64,000 nt of DNA, taken from positions 39,802,520-39,866,519 of the forward strand of contig NC_134467.1 in NCBI RefSeq assembly GCF_047948215.1. Reading direction: 5' to 3'. Each line of letters starts with the position of its first letter. Positions within the stretch are counted from its first letter, which is position 1. The translations under genes were made by a program, and so were the position numbers. Shown piece after piece: positions 45,395-56,691 of this stretch. Below the pieces are notes generated by a model that had not been told where the DNA came from, searched no databases, and saw nothing but the letters and a program-made list of their open reading frames with translations. Origin of the DNA: Lycorma delicatula (lineage: Eukaryota > Arthropoda > Insecta > Hemiptera > Fulgoridae).

Positions 45395-45970
45395 CATCTC
45401 AACCCCGTAGAGGGAAGACGTCATAAGACTCACCTTATGACGTTACCGGTCGCCACACCACCTTCTCCGTTCTGAACCCTGAGGGGTTTTACCGGAAGTC
45501 GTTTTTAGACCCTCTGACTGATTACATCTCACAGTCATCAGCCAGGCCTCGGTCGGGATGCCACCAATGTAAATGTTTGCCTTGGCAAACATTTGAATCA
45601 GTAAAATACAAATCAAATTTCGCTTTCACGTAGGCCTCAAACGGACATCTTTACATCCAATCTAACATGATTCCCTCAAACTAAATAACCGAGGAAGCGC
45701 GGATCCCGTGCCTAGTCGAAATTTGACAAAACCGTTAGTGACTGTGAATGCCTCAGAAAATTAGCGAGTTGTAAGGTAAATCTGTGCTACACTTATACCA
45801 ATCAAAATTATGTTTTACGTAACATAGATATTCAGACTTACACCCAAATAAGTCGACCAAATTAGGTCACCTAATAAGGGAAACGTAACTAACCCCATTC
45901 CGGAGACAAACCTCGCACTCCCATCTGGTCCAGTCATGAATGGGAAATTTACGATCACCCACAATTAGTC
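45395..45970 (+). repeat. GC-rich interspersed repeat
   Basis: 45395-45690 shares GTAGAGGGAAGACGTC, GACGTTACCGGTCGCCACAC, GGATGCCACCAATGTAAATG and TCGCTTTCACGTAGGCCTC with 19856-20165 and 50285-50545. Probably transposon-derived; no ORF. Confidence 0.5.
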
Positions 45971-46577
45971 CGGATTTTTTTATGGGAAATTGAAAGAATT
46001 TTTGAGTGATGGTAAACGATTCGCGGGTGACGATGAACTTAAAAATGCTGTTAATCAGTGGCTAAATGGACTGGCGGCAGAGTAATACGATGATGGTATA
46101 TTGAAGCTGGTGTATCGCTACGATAATTGTCTTAATTCATGTGGCGATTATATACATTAGTAGTATAAGGTATGTAGTTTAACAGAAATACTCACCGGGT
46201 TGGTCTAGTGGTGAACGCGTCTTCCCAAATCAGCTGATTTGGAAGTCGAGAGTTCCAGCGTTCAAGTCCTAGTAAAGCCAGCTATTTTTACACGGATTTG
46301 AATACTAGATCGTGGATACCGGTGTTCTTTGGTGGTTGGGTTTCAATTAACCACACATCTCAGGAATGGTCGAACTGAGAATGTACAAGACTACACTTCA
46401 TTTACACTCATACATATCATCCACATTCATCCTCTGAAGAATTATCTAAACGGTAGTTACTGGAGGCTAAACAGTAAAGAAAGAAAGTTTAAGAGAGATA
46501 TAAAATATTTATAAAGTTTTCAGAATAAATTTTTTTACACTGAAACGGTTTTTACTTTAGAGGTAACCTCTCGTATA
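45970..46577 (+). mobile_element. Mariner 3' fragment, interrupted by a SINE
   Basis: GGGAAATTGAAAGAATTTTT through the C-terminal codons (DDELKNAVNQWLNGLAAE) matches the 20698 mariner. A SINE sits at 46191-46485. The right TIR (GTTTTTACTTTAGAGGTAAC CTCTCGTATA) is intact. The 5' half is missing. Confidence 0.85.
46191..46485 (+). mobile_element. SINE family A nested in mariner fragment
   Basis: Complete copy. An imperfect duplication flanks it: AGTTTAACAGAAATA at 46176-46190 and AGTTTAAGAGAGATA from 46486. Confidence 0.88.
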
Positions 46578-46585
46578 TGTATATA

Positions 46586-46638
<53 letters not shown>

Positions 46639-47041
46639 AAGTTAACGCCCTTAATGATTTAGTTGTGCGTCTTTGAAATTTATTGTTGTAATGTATAGAG
46701 CTATTTCCTGTATTACTAATAGGTTGAATAATCACTAGAATAGATAATTTTATAGTAAAGAAAAAATCGATTAATCGATGTCGAACAAATTGATCTTTTG
46801 TTATATTATTTGAATGATTTTTCATTAAATGTGTAATCACATCAGTACATGTAGCAGAATGTTTGATCTGTGATCAAAGGATTATTTTAGATATGTAATT
46901 TATAAAGATTTAGAATCCTGAATTTACTTAATAAGGATATCGATAACTAGTTTTATTATCCAGGAATGGGACAGGAATCAATTTCCTAATTTCTGAATCG
47001 AACTATTGAAATCCCTTCTGATCAGAATATCCTAACGAGTC
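46578..47041. other. TA microsatellite and AT-rich sequence
   Basis: TA array at about 46588-46636. The 101-codon minus ORF is built on it and is an artefact. Confidence 0.6.
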
Positions 47042-47052
47042 GTTAGTTTTAC

Positions 47053-47731
47053 TTTTTTTTCTTCAGTCATTTGACTGGTTTGATGCAGCTCGCCAAGATT
47101 CCGTATCTAGTGTCAGTCGTTTCATTTCGGTATACCCGCTAAATCCTACATCCCGAACAATTTTTTTTACATATTCCAAACGTGGCCTACCTACACAATT
47201 TTTTCCTTCTACCTGCCCCTCCAATATTAAACCGATTATTCCAGGTTGCCTTAATATGTGGCCTATAAGTCTGTCTCTTCTTTTAGCTATATTTTTCCAA
47301 ATCCTTCTTTCTTTATCTATTTGCCGCAACACCTCTTCATTTATCACTTTATCCACCCATCTGATTTTTAACATTCTTTTGTAGCACCACATTTCAAAAG
47401 CTTCTAATCTTTTCTTCTCAGATACTCCGATCGTCCAAATTTCACTTCCATATAAAGCGACGCTCCAAACATATACTTTCAAAAATCTTTTCCTGACATT
47501 TAAATTAATTTTTGATGTAAACAAATTATATTTCTGACTGGAAGGCTCGTTTCGCCTGTGCTATTCGGCATTTTATATCTCTTCTGCTTCGTCCATCTTT
47601 AGTAATTCTACTTCCCAAATAACAAAATTCTTCTACCTCCATAATCTTTTCTCCTCCTATTTTCACATTCAGTGGTCCATCTTTGTTATTTCTATTACAT
47701 TTCATGACTTTCGTTTTGTTCTTGTTTAGTT
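47053..47731 (-). mobile_element. LINE 3' end, 5'-truncated, with 11-bp target-site duplication
   Basis: Same family as 31099. GTTAGTTTTAC lies at 47042-47052 and 47732-47742. It extends slightly farther 5' than the 31099 copy, into sequence also seen in the 10671 copy (11150-11330). Confidence 0.93.
47063..47524 (-). pseudogene. LINE ORF2 C-terminal domain, uninterrupted
   Basis: A 153-codon stretch closely matching 31114-31575 (MFTSKINLNVRKRFLKVYVW, RWVDKVINEEVLRQID, GKNCVGRPRLEYVKKIV). It differs by scattered substitutions only. It has no catalytic domain and is a dead 5'-truncated insertion, not a gene of its own. Confidence 0.88.
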
Positions 47732-47742
47732 GTTAGTTTTAC

Positions 47743-48635
47743 ATATTTCAATATTTTCAAAATGGATTTATAAGGGTCCCGTCTATACAAACTGGTATCG
47801 GGAAGAATTGGTCAAGGATAGATGGTTAGTTATCTTTACAGGAGCTGTAGTTTGAAATAAATAACGATACACATAGGGAAATTTTACAGGGATTTGGTGT
47901 TTATTCCTTCTCAATTCCTTAGTGGATCATGAAATTTTTTCCCCGTGACTGCGGATTTCTTGATCATTGATTTTTCATTGAATAAAGGTTGTTTTACTTT
48001 TAGAATAACTGTAGAGTCCTAAAGGAACAATTAATGCAATCAGGGGAATGCTTAGAATATCAAATTGCCCTTGAACTATAAACCTGTTTATCAGATCTTT
48101 ATTGCTGTAGGCCATTTAAATTCTAAAGTTATACCATTTTAATAATGGTTTTAATTGCACTATAATCAATTCATTTTACGAGAAAAAATTATTTATTATA
48201 AACATTTTACGTACATTTATTTTTATAAGTATATATATAAAAAAAATAAATTAATGAGATGGATGCATTAGTTTATCATTTAAAAGTTTCTACATATATG
48301 AGAATTGTTGTTACAACCATAAAAGAAAATTATTTTCAAGTGATGAAAACCATTCCTATATTTATTTTTTAACTAATCCATAGACAAAAACCCCTTTTCA
48401 CAAAGTTAATACCTGGTGAAAGATATTAATATTTTCAATGCTTCTGTGACTGGATTTCCGTATTCACTTCGATGAGCAACCAAAAAACATACCTAAATCT
48501 TCAGATTTGGATTTAGGTTGTAACGTTTTATCGGTAGAAATTTCGGTGAATCTCAACTGGTATCTTAGCATCTGTAACAACATTTTCACTGAATTCAGTA
48601 AAATTCAGTACTCAACTCTTCCAGAAATCATTTTT
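47743..48635. other. Non-coding sequence
   Basis: No repeat or gene recognised. Confidence 0.5.
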
Positions 48636-49235
48636 ACTTCCTTGTACGAAGTAAAGGAAGTATTGTGATCGCGAAATATTTCGGTTTTCAGATTTCAACG
48701 GAATTATTCATTTTGATCAACCGTAAAATCCATTTTTACTAGTTTCAGCGGGACGTCTATACGTACGTGCGTACGTATGTATCTCGCATAACTCAAAAAC
48801 GATTGACCGTAGGAGGTTGAAATTTTGTATTTAGGACTGTTGCAACATCTAGTTTGTACCTCTTATTTTGATTGCAACTGACTGATCAAAAAGCGTCCAA
48901 AAAAGCCCAAAATAAAAAAAAAAAATTGGATTTTGGACTTTTTAACTGCCGTAATAAGCCCTCATTGAGAGATTTTCAACGGCATATCATAAGTGTTACT
49001 TATTTTCATTGGTTCCAGAGTTATAACCAAATAAAATTTTAATTAATGAAATATTTTGATCTTACAAGGGGAAGGTACATCGGTTCAAATCAGTCATCTG
49101 CTTTTTTTTAAAACTTTTTTATTGTTTATTTAAATATATTGATTTATTAATAATTATTAATATCTGGTTGTAAAAAGAATTTACGATAAATAATAATTCA
49201 ATAATAATAATAAAATATATATATATTTTAAGGCC

Positions 49236-49702
49236 AATGATGGATTGTGCCAAATGAGGTGGTTTATCAATAAATAGAGCCTGTTACTGATACTATGCGG
49301 AAAAAAAGATTCTTTTTCTTTGGTCATCTCATAAGGACACCGGAAACAAGACTGTCAAGAAATATCATTGAAAATCTCTGGTTCCAAAAACTAGAAGTAG
49401 GATGGATCAAAGAAATTAGAAAAGATATGAAAGAATTGGGAATTTCCCTGACTGACCTACAGAATAAAACTGGAAAAATTACAAAGCTAAAATACAAAAA
49501 CATTAGATTTAAACAAAAGACAGACAAACGACAAAATAAAACGAAGAGGGTGTTTACAGATGAAGAAAAGAAAGCAAGATCTGAACGGATGAAGAACTAC
49601 TGGGTAGCTCCGAAGAGTAAAATAACACGCTTTTCTTAAGAAAAGCTCTAACTAAATTTGACTTAAGAGGTCCCATGTTGGCCGTAAAAGCATAATATAT
49701 AT
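49236..49702 (+). mobile_element. LINE 3' end nested in CTTCC repeat
   Basis: 5'-truncated LINE with a C-terminal ORF and the 3' UTR AGGTCCCATGTTGGCCGTAA, ending in a TA-rich tail. The host repeat resumes with GAAAATATCAGAAGTTATTA. A different family from 31099. Confidence 0.72.
49295..49639 (+). pseudogene. LINE ORF2 C-terminus fragment
   Basis: A 114-codon frame: FGHLIRTPETRLSRNIIENL, WIKEIRKDMKELGISLTDLQ and the terminal EEKKARSERMKNYWVAPKSK. The GHL.R and ERMK.YW patterns are typical of the C-terminal tail of some insect LINE ORF2 proteins (family knowledge; clade not assigned). The first Met is only where the frame opens. No catalytic domain. Confidence 0.65.
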
Positions 49703-49877
49703 ATGAAAATATCAGAAGTTATTAATGAAATAAAATTTTATGTACTTTTCATTTAAAAAAAAAAGTGTATATGTAATTTAACAGTCGTTCAAGGAAGTCA
49801 TGTGGCGCCCACATTAGATTTTTATCTTCCGGGATATACTCCGCCAACTGAAATTTTAGCTCACGCAAATATAATCC

Positions 49878-50168
49878 TCTTTCTTTCTTTTTCTTGTTTT
49901 AGCCTCCGGTAACTACCGATAAGATAATACTTAAGAGGATGATATGTATGAGTGTAAATGTGTAGTCTTGTACAATCTCAGTTTGACCGTTCCTGAGATG
50001 TGTGGTTAATTAAAACCCAACCATTAAAGAAGTCCGGTATCTACGATCTAGTATTCAAATCCGTGTAAAAATAACTGACTTTATTAGGACTTGAACGCTG
50101 GAACTCTCGGCTTCCAAATCAGCTGAATTTGGTAAGACGCGTTCACCACTAGACCAACCCGGTGTGTT
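49878..50168 (-). mobile_element. SINE family A
   Basis: Complete minus-strand copy from the tail (TTCTTGTTTTAGCCTCCGGT on +) to the head (CTAGACCAACCCGGTG). Confidence 0.88.
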
Positions 50169-50174
50169 AAAATA

Positions 50175-50610
50175 TACCCCTCATTTGAGGCATAAGGCAC
50201 AGACAAGAATAAGACTCGGCCTTCGACGTGAGGATAAAGGTTGTAGCTTAGCTGGATTCGGAGTCTCCTCACTGAGGGTTAGAGTCTGGGACATCCCAAC
50301 CACTTTTGGGAAGACACCCGCCTAGTGACGTTCCGATCGCCACCCCCCCCCCGTTCATAGCCCTGTTGGGCTTTAACGGGAGTCGTCTATCGCCCTCTGA
50401 CTTTTTACAAATCATAGTAATAAGCCTGGCCTCATTGGGATGCCACCGATGTAAATGCCTCGGTAGGCATTTGCATCGGTGATTTATCAACTCAGCTTTT
50501 CCCTTCGCTGTAGGCCTTGTCCGGACAAAAGGCTGGCACAATAAAAAAAACAAACAACCGGTGGGCCGACCTGCCTTGCCAGACGTACAGCTGGTGGGCG
50601 GGAAGACCCT
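50175..50610 (+). repeat. GC-rich interspersed repeat
   Basis: 50285-50545 belongs with 19856 and 45395. From 50570 (GGGCCGACCTGCCTTGCCAG, ACGTACAGCTGGTGGGCGGG) it parallels 9560-9620. ORFs here are not conserved among copies. Confidence 0.5.
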
Positions 50611-50887
50611 TTCATTTTCCTTTTTAGCCTCCGGGAATTACCGTTCAAATATTACTTCAAAGGATGATATGTATGAGAGTGTAAATGAAGTGTAGTCTTG
50701 TACAGTCTTAGTTCGACCATTCCTGAGACGTGTGGAATTGAAACCCAACCACCAAAGAACACCGGTATCTACGATCTATTATTCAAATCCATATAAAAGT
50801 AACTGCGTTTACTAGGACTTGAACGCTGGAGCTTTCGACTTCCAAATCAACTGATTTGGGAAGATGTGTTCACCACTAGACCAAGTG
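50611..50887 (-). mobile_element. SINE family A nested in GC-rich repeat
   Basis: Near-complete. It separates the GC-rich repeat from its continuation at 50888-50945 (GGTACGGTGGAAAGGCCC..AAAGGACACTCCCTTGGCTG), which is contiguous in the 9600 copy. Confidence 0.85.
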
Positions 50888-51353
50888 GGTACGGTGGAAA
50901 GGCCCATTAGAGTTAAAGGACACTCCCTTGGCTGAGTTATACTTAGCTGTGGGTTCGGCTCAGAGGATGAAAAAATATATACTAGCGGACCCGACCACGT
51001 TGTCCTGTTCAAACCTTATAAATCCAAAAATTAAAAAAAAATTCAAATAAACTATTAATTGTTTGGACCGTTTTGATAAAAAAATATGTAAAAATAAAAT
51101 TATTTGTAAAATACGTGACGCCACCACGCGTACAGTTATCACAACTTGACCTATCAATTGCGTGTGAGTGTATCTGTATACTATAAACTTAAATGTGTTG
51201 AGTAAACTCTTAAAACTGTCTTTAATAATAGCAAGAAAGAAAAAACTCAAATAATTTTTTTGACAGGTATATATTTTTTTAATATATAAAAAAAATCTTT
51301 AAATAAATATTTTCAATCTTAATATAACAGAAATAAAATTTGTTTTCTTTTTT

Positions 51354-52130
51354 TTATCTTAATGCGATTTGATGTACAATATTTTTAGTTAATCCCTGAG
51401 GGGTATAAACGAACAGATTTGATGATCTGCCAACCCTTGAACACGCAACATTTAATTGGCCATGCGTAAAGCACGGATTTTCTACATCCAACCCACAAAT
51501 TGACATTGTTTGGCCTTGTGACTTATTTATAGTCATTGCGAGTAGGAAATTGCAAACGTTTGAATGGAATGGACGAGTCTGAAGGAATCCGTGGTAGAAG
51601 AACAATTTTGAAACTTGCCGTTTAAAATGGTAGCTTCAAGAACATTGCCCATGATTTTTTTATGACAAATTGCGTGCCATTACATAGATTTGGTGCATTC
51701 AAATTTCAAAGCAAAATGATTGGTGATCTTTAATCGCAAGTTGTGCGGTGGCATTCCAGGTAAATCCAGTGAATTCAAGAATTCAACAGGATAGTTAACA
51801 ACTTCCTCAGGATCGACAACAGTGTCGATCGATTTCAATGATATTTCATTGCCAGGCAATGACTTGTATTTTAAAACTAATTTCGTCACATCTATATTTT
51901 TTTTTAAATAGCTGGCTCACGTAGTCACGCATGATTAGTGTAATTAGCTTGTAAATCTGGAAATATAGTTTCAATCAAAGCATCTTTGGTAGCCACCATA
52001 TTGCAAAAATTGTCTGGGAGTCGGATCCATTGTCTATTTTCATGCGATTGAATTTTTCCGTTACCAACGTTGAGCAATTGTTAGGAGAATGCCAATGGAT
52101 CATTTTGAAAGTGAACACGTATATTTATGG
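51354..52130 (-). pseudogene. Helitron Pif1-like helicase, C-terminal part, broken
   Basis: The helicase domain of RepHel unwinds DNA during rolling-circle transposition. From the upstream side the minus strand shows RLPDNFCNMVATKDALIETI with FPDLQANYTNHA, then [20 protein letters not shown] and [16 protein letters not shown] (51889-51680). After a shift it shows [20 protein letters not shown] and [20 protein letters not shown] (51605-51354). The SQGQT and HGQL.VA.SR boxes are helicase motifs V and VI of the Pif1/Helitron type. The Walker A region and the Rep HUH motif are not present. Stops and frameshifts make it inactive. Confidence 0.85.
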
Positions 52131-52565
52131 TAAGGCATAATTCACTGATACATAATAATATTGTAAATTATACACTTGATAATTGTAAATTAAAAACAAT
52201 TTTAGAAATTTTTTCTAAAATTAATCAGCGACAAAGATTATAACTTCAATTTTTTAAATATACTTTAAACTATAATTATTTTAAGTCAATTATATTTTTA
52301 TTTTATAAATGTTAAAATTTATTTTACAAACTTACATTTTTATTTTCAAAGAGCCGTTCAATACTTCATAAGTTTAATAGAATCAAATGAGAACTGACAA
52401 TTCAAAGTTGTAGGTTAAGTTGATTTTTATTGAATGCACGTGTATACATCATTAAAATTCATGAAAAATCATGTAAAATACTCACTTCAATACTGCACCT
52501 TACAAATTTGCATAATGTATATTTTTTAATTACACATTAAAACGTTATTTCAATAAAGTGAAATA

Positions 52566-53870
52566 CAGGGTATATGGGATACCCTCTATTGTCTATTGTC
52601 TAAAACGCAACCCAACCTTATATTGGTAGGTATTGAAATAATAAAAAGGCATGTGGAAATGTAAATGTAATTTTTATTATTACCACCCATTACCTTACAT
52701 TTAGAGTAAATGTTGGAAGTGGCCGCCATCTTCTTGAATACAAGTTTCAATTCTTTTTACAGCGTTTCTTGCAACTTTTTTCAAAGTTTGTGGCTGGATA
52801 TTTAATACAGCTTGTTCAATATTGACTTTCAATCGTTCAAGTGTTCGTGGTTTGTTGCTGTAGGCTTTTTTCTTTGAGGTAACCCCGTAGAAAAAATTCC
52901 GCGGCAGTCAAATCTGGAGATCTCAGTGGCCAAAAGCCTCGACCGATCACTCACTCCTCGACGAAATCAGAAGTTGAACCTGCGTAGTGCGATGTCGCAC
53001 CGTCATGTTGTAGCCAGCAGTGTCTGTCTTCCTCTTCCAAGAGTGCGATGAACTGAAATAAAATATCCTGATATCGTTCTGCATTAATGTTGTACTCGAA
53101 AAAAAATAGGACCGATTATTTTCTTCCGCGATATCGCATACCACACGCCCAACTTCTGCGGGTGTAATTGTTTTTCGTGATAAACGTGGGGGTTCCCAGC
53201 ACTCCAAATTCTACTGTTTTGTCTGTGTACGTAGCCTTCCGAATGAAACCGTGCTTCATCTGTGAAAAATAACGAATCCATAACGTTAATTCCCTCACGC
53301 ATAAATCGACGGAACCGTTGACAATATTATAGCCGTTTTTTTTTGTCGGGCTTAAGAAGTCGATGAACCGTTTGAATGCGATAAGGTCGTAATTGTAATC
53401 GTTTGGTCGCCCGATGAACAGTTGATTTAGACAAATTAATTTCAGCAGACAAACGTCTGATTACAGTAACTGTATCTGCATTCAACACTGACGCAGATCT
53501 TTTGTGTTCCTTGTTATTAACAGAACTGGTCTCTCTAAATTTTGCGACTAACCTTAATACTGATGTTTTGTTAGGAGCCGGTTTATCCGGGTACTTTTGG
53601 CGAATCAAATCTTGCACTGCAACCGCTGATTTCGTACTGAAGTACAACTCGACAATGAAAACACGTTCATCTATCGAAAACACCACCTTGTCTCTAGCAA
53701 TACACTGAACGTTATGATTGCATGTTACTATCGGTAGTGTTCTACTGCGTCGCCGCGATGTTCAGATCGAGTAACAATGTTCGATTCAGTAACGAGTAAG
53801 GGAGTAAGCTTGACTTTTGAAATTTCATGGATGAGTGATTGATGGGTTGCGTTTTATATGGGACATTCTG
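52566..53870 (-). mobile_element. Mariner-type transposon, sister of 55092-56412
   Basis: TA-flanked (52564-52565, 53871-53872). The right TIR (CAGAATGTCCCATATAAAAC) is good; the left one is disrupted by a 20-30 bp rearrangement (CAGGGTATATGGGATACCCT). It lies within the Helitron 5' region. Confidence 0.88.
52701..53686 (-). pseudogene. Mariner-like transposase, broken, with deletions
   Basis: Starts MVFSIDERVFIVELYFSTKS; PDKPAPNKTSVLRLVAKFRE is the helix-turn-helix part. Compared with the sister copy it lacks the ...EIKDRLLASPNKS... segment and some sequence before EEFFGNRV. The first Asp motif (SLFFTDEARFHSEGYVHRQN) is in a second frame and the later part in a third. Confidence 0.85.
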
Positions 53871-54292
53871 TATAATATAATATTCTCAATAAGCGCGCAA
53901 TTCTAGTACATATTTTTTTAATGTAATAACAACAGTAAGCTACGACACAAGTAACTGATATGCGAAAAAGCAACAAAATAAAAAAAATTCCAAGAATCCG
54001 ATCCCAGCTTCAACTAACGGGTCTGACTGATATGACAGAAGTTAAACAAATTTCTAAAACGCAATCGCAACGCTGTCTATCGGATCCAATTGTAAACTTT
54101 AACCATCCCAAGATCAACAACACATAAATAAATTAAAAAAACATTTTCTATCGGATCAAATTGTGAATCTAAACCATACTCGAATCAACTTAATCACACA
54201 CAAAATTTAATCAAAATCAGTCCAGCCGTTTAGTAGGAGTTCAATCACATACACACAGACAGAAGAAATATATATATATATATATATATATA

Positions 54293-55089
54293 CCTTGAAG
54301 CTATCCAAAATGTGGTGAATAATGTTACCTTCTTTTGTATCAAAGATTTTCTCAATATAACCGGAAACGAGTCACATCAAATGTTTTTTATTTCAAGGCG
54401 GTGTTTTTTATATCTGGTTTTATACCCAGATATAAAGCTTCTTTATGAAAGGATTAACTTTGTTTATCATTAATAAAATCACGTCCTTGTAAATTCACAT
54501 TCGAGTAATTTAAATGCGAAAATACATCATTTTAACTAAGCCGACAACAACGTATATTCATTATTCTGTAAAAAAACATTGAGAATGTCCTTTATTTATC
54601 CTGGAAAAATATTATTAATTCAATTCACAATCCCAATAACCAGTTCTCCTATAATAACTTACTTCATGGAAAAGAAGAGATTATATTCTTTTCCCCAACT
54701 TCATCGCTTAGTTTAGCAAATAGCTGTAGCTAAATAGTTTTGACTATGTTTCATTGTGTTGGGGTTGAGGGTGGAAAATAATCGATTGTATATTTGTTTT
54801 TTACTTTTTGGGGATTGGTGGAGGTAAAATCGTTGAGGTTCACTATGTTAGAGCTATGAAGCAAGAAGGAAAGTATAATAATCAGTCAAAAAATGCGGTG
54901 TTTTTGCATTTTTTGACGTTTCATGACACATATAGATCCTCAAAAAAGTGGAGGGTAATGTTTTTACGTAAATATATAAATATATATGTTGGCATGTTTG
55001 AAGCTTAAAATAGAATCCGATCTATTGTGGAATTGGATAAACTGATTTTATTTTGTACAGACATATATATATATATATACATACATACA
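54293..55089. other. Non-coding sequence
   Basis: No transposon or gene recognised. The 66-codon frame at 54808-55008 has no motif. Confidence 0.5.
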
Positions 55090-55091
55090 TA

Positions 55092-56408
55092 CAGGATGTC
55101 CCATATAAAACGCAACCCAACCTTATATTGGTAGGTATTGAAGTAATAAAAAGGCATGTGTAAATGTAAATGTAATTTCTATTATTACCATCCATTTCCT
55201 TACATTTAGAGTAAATGTTGGAAGTGGCCGCCATCTTCTTGAATACAAGCTTCAATTCTTTTTACAGCATTTCTTGCAACTTTTTCAAAGTTTGTGGCTG
55301 GATATTTAATATAGCTTGTTCAATATTGACTTTCAATCGTTCAAGTGTTCCTGGTTTGTTGCTGTAGGATTTTTCTTTGAGGTAACCCCGTAGAAAAAAA
55401 TCCGCCGCAGTCAAATCTGGAGATCTCAGTGGCCACAAGCCTCGACCGATAACACGATTACCAAAGAATTCCTCGACGAAATCAGAAGTTGAACCTGCGT
55501 ATTGCGATGTCGCACCGTCATGTTGTAGCCGTCTTCCTCTTCCAAGAGTGCGATGAACTGAAATAAAATATCCTGATATCGTTCTGCATTAATGGTGTAC
55601 TCGAAAAAAGTAGGACCGATTATTTTCTTCCGCGATATCGCGCACTATACGCTCAACTTCTGCGGGTGTAATTCTTTTTCGTGATAAACGTAGGGATTTT
55701 CAGCGCTCCAAATTCTACTGTTTTGGCTGTTTACGGAGCCATCCGAATGAAACCGTGCTTCATCTGTGAAAAATAACGAATCCATAATATTAATTCCCTC
55801 GCGCTGAAATCGACGGAACCGTTGACAATATTGTAGCCGTTTTTCTTTGTCGGGCTCAAGAAGTCGATGAACCGTTTGAATGCGATAAGATCGTAATTGT
55901 AATCGTTTGGTCGCCCGATGAACAGTCGATTTAGACAAATTAATTTCAGCAGACAAACCTCTGATCGATTTATTTGGCGAGGCGAGTAATCGGTCTTTGA
56001 TTTCAGCGACTGTATCTGTATTCAACACCGACGCAGATCTTTTGTGTTCCTTTTTATTAACAGAACCGGTCTCTCTAAATTTTGCGACTAACCTTAATAC
56101 TGATGTTTTGTTAGGAGCCGGTTTATCTGGGTAGTTATGTCGAAACAAATCTTCCATTGCAATCACTGATTTCGTACTGAAGTACACCTCGACAATGAAA
56201 ACACGTTCATCTAGCGAAAACACCATCTTGTCTCTAGCGATACACTGAACATTATGATTACATTGTTGTTACTAACGGTAGTGTTCTACTGCGTCGCCGC
56301 GATGTTCAGATGTTGGACGAGTCCATTTCAGTAACGAGTAGGAGAGTAAGCTTTTCTTTTGTAATTTCATGGATGAGTGATTGATGGGTTGCGTTTTATA
56401 TGGGACAC

Positions 56409-56412
<4 letters not shown>
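55092..56412 (-). mobile_element. Mariner-type transposon, full length
   Basis: TIRs CAGGATGTCCCATATAAAAC (left) and CAGAGTGTCCCATATAAAAC (right, complement), extending to about 28 bp, flanked by TA. 1.32 kb, typical of mariners. Same orientation as its sister 1.2 kb upstream. Confidence 0.92.
55206..56226 (-). pseudogene. Mariner-like transposase, frameshifted
   Basis: Starts MVFSLDERVFIVEVYFSTKS at 56226. A 193-codon frame holds the DNA-binding half (PNKTSVLRLVAKFRETGSVN, SPNKSIRGLSAEINLSKSTV) and the first Asp motif (SLFFTDEARFHSDGSVNSQN). Later frames give ISRKKIIGPTFFEYTINAER, the second Asp motif WLQHDGATSQYA and the third RSPDLTAADFF, then a C-terminus ending EDGGHFQHLL. A small deletion lies just before WLQHD. 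I count 38 residues between the second and third Asp, different from the DD34D and DD41D elements here. Two or more frameshifts inactivate it. Confidence 0.87.
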
Positions 56413-56461
<49 letters not shown>

Positions 56462-56464
<3 letters not shown>

Positions 56465-56691
56465 TTTGAAAAAGCGGTGGTTTTGAGGTCTAGGAGATGG
56501 GAGAAACGCGAAGACATGTCGAAATTTTCGTGAAGTCAAATCATGGTACCCATTACAATAGATTTCTTATGAAATCTCACATAAAAGGTTTAATGAAGAA
56601 CAATTACAAAATTTAATTTATTACAAATATTGTTACTTTCGTCTGAGTAATAACATTTATACCCGTGCGAAGGACGGGTATTTAAACTAGT
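56462..56691 (+). mobile_element. Helitron-like 3' terminus with inverted-repeat arm
   Basis: The sequence begins with the arm seen at 42317 (GGTGGTTTTGAGGTCTAGGA). It ends with hairpin ACCCGT-GCGAAGG-ACGGGT (56661-56679, with one base shift) and TTTAAACTAGT, a standard Helitron-type hairpin plus CTAGT. Nothing codes in it. Confidence 0.55.

Larger units (their letters stand above)
48636..49816 (+). repeat. Hairpin-ended CTTCC repeat, both ends, with nested LINE
   Basis: The left end folds: ACTTCCTT, 10-nt loop, AAGGAAGT. Then ATTGTGATCGCGAAATATTT. The right end is CAAGGAAGTCATGTGGCGCCCACAT, where ATGTGG and CCCACAT can pair. About 700 bp without the nested LINE (49236-49702). The body words GTAATAAGCCCT and TTATAACCAAATAAAATTTT recur at 35386, 39490 and 63596. 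No ORF of its own, and its class is unknown to me. Confidence 0.72.
50981..54270 (-). mobile_element. Helitron (autonomous type), decayed, with nested mariner
   Basis: On the minus strand the 5' end is a TA array then TTTCTTCTGTCTGTGTGTAT and AAACGGCTGGACTGATTTTG. The 3' end is CAGGACAACGTGGTCGGGTC then CGCTAGT at 50981. Between them are 5' non-coding sequence shared with 27213-29483, helicase C-terminal coding sequence (51354-52130), and a mariner (52566-53870). The Rep domain is missing. Confidence 0.78.
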
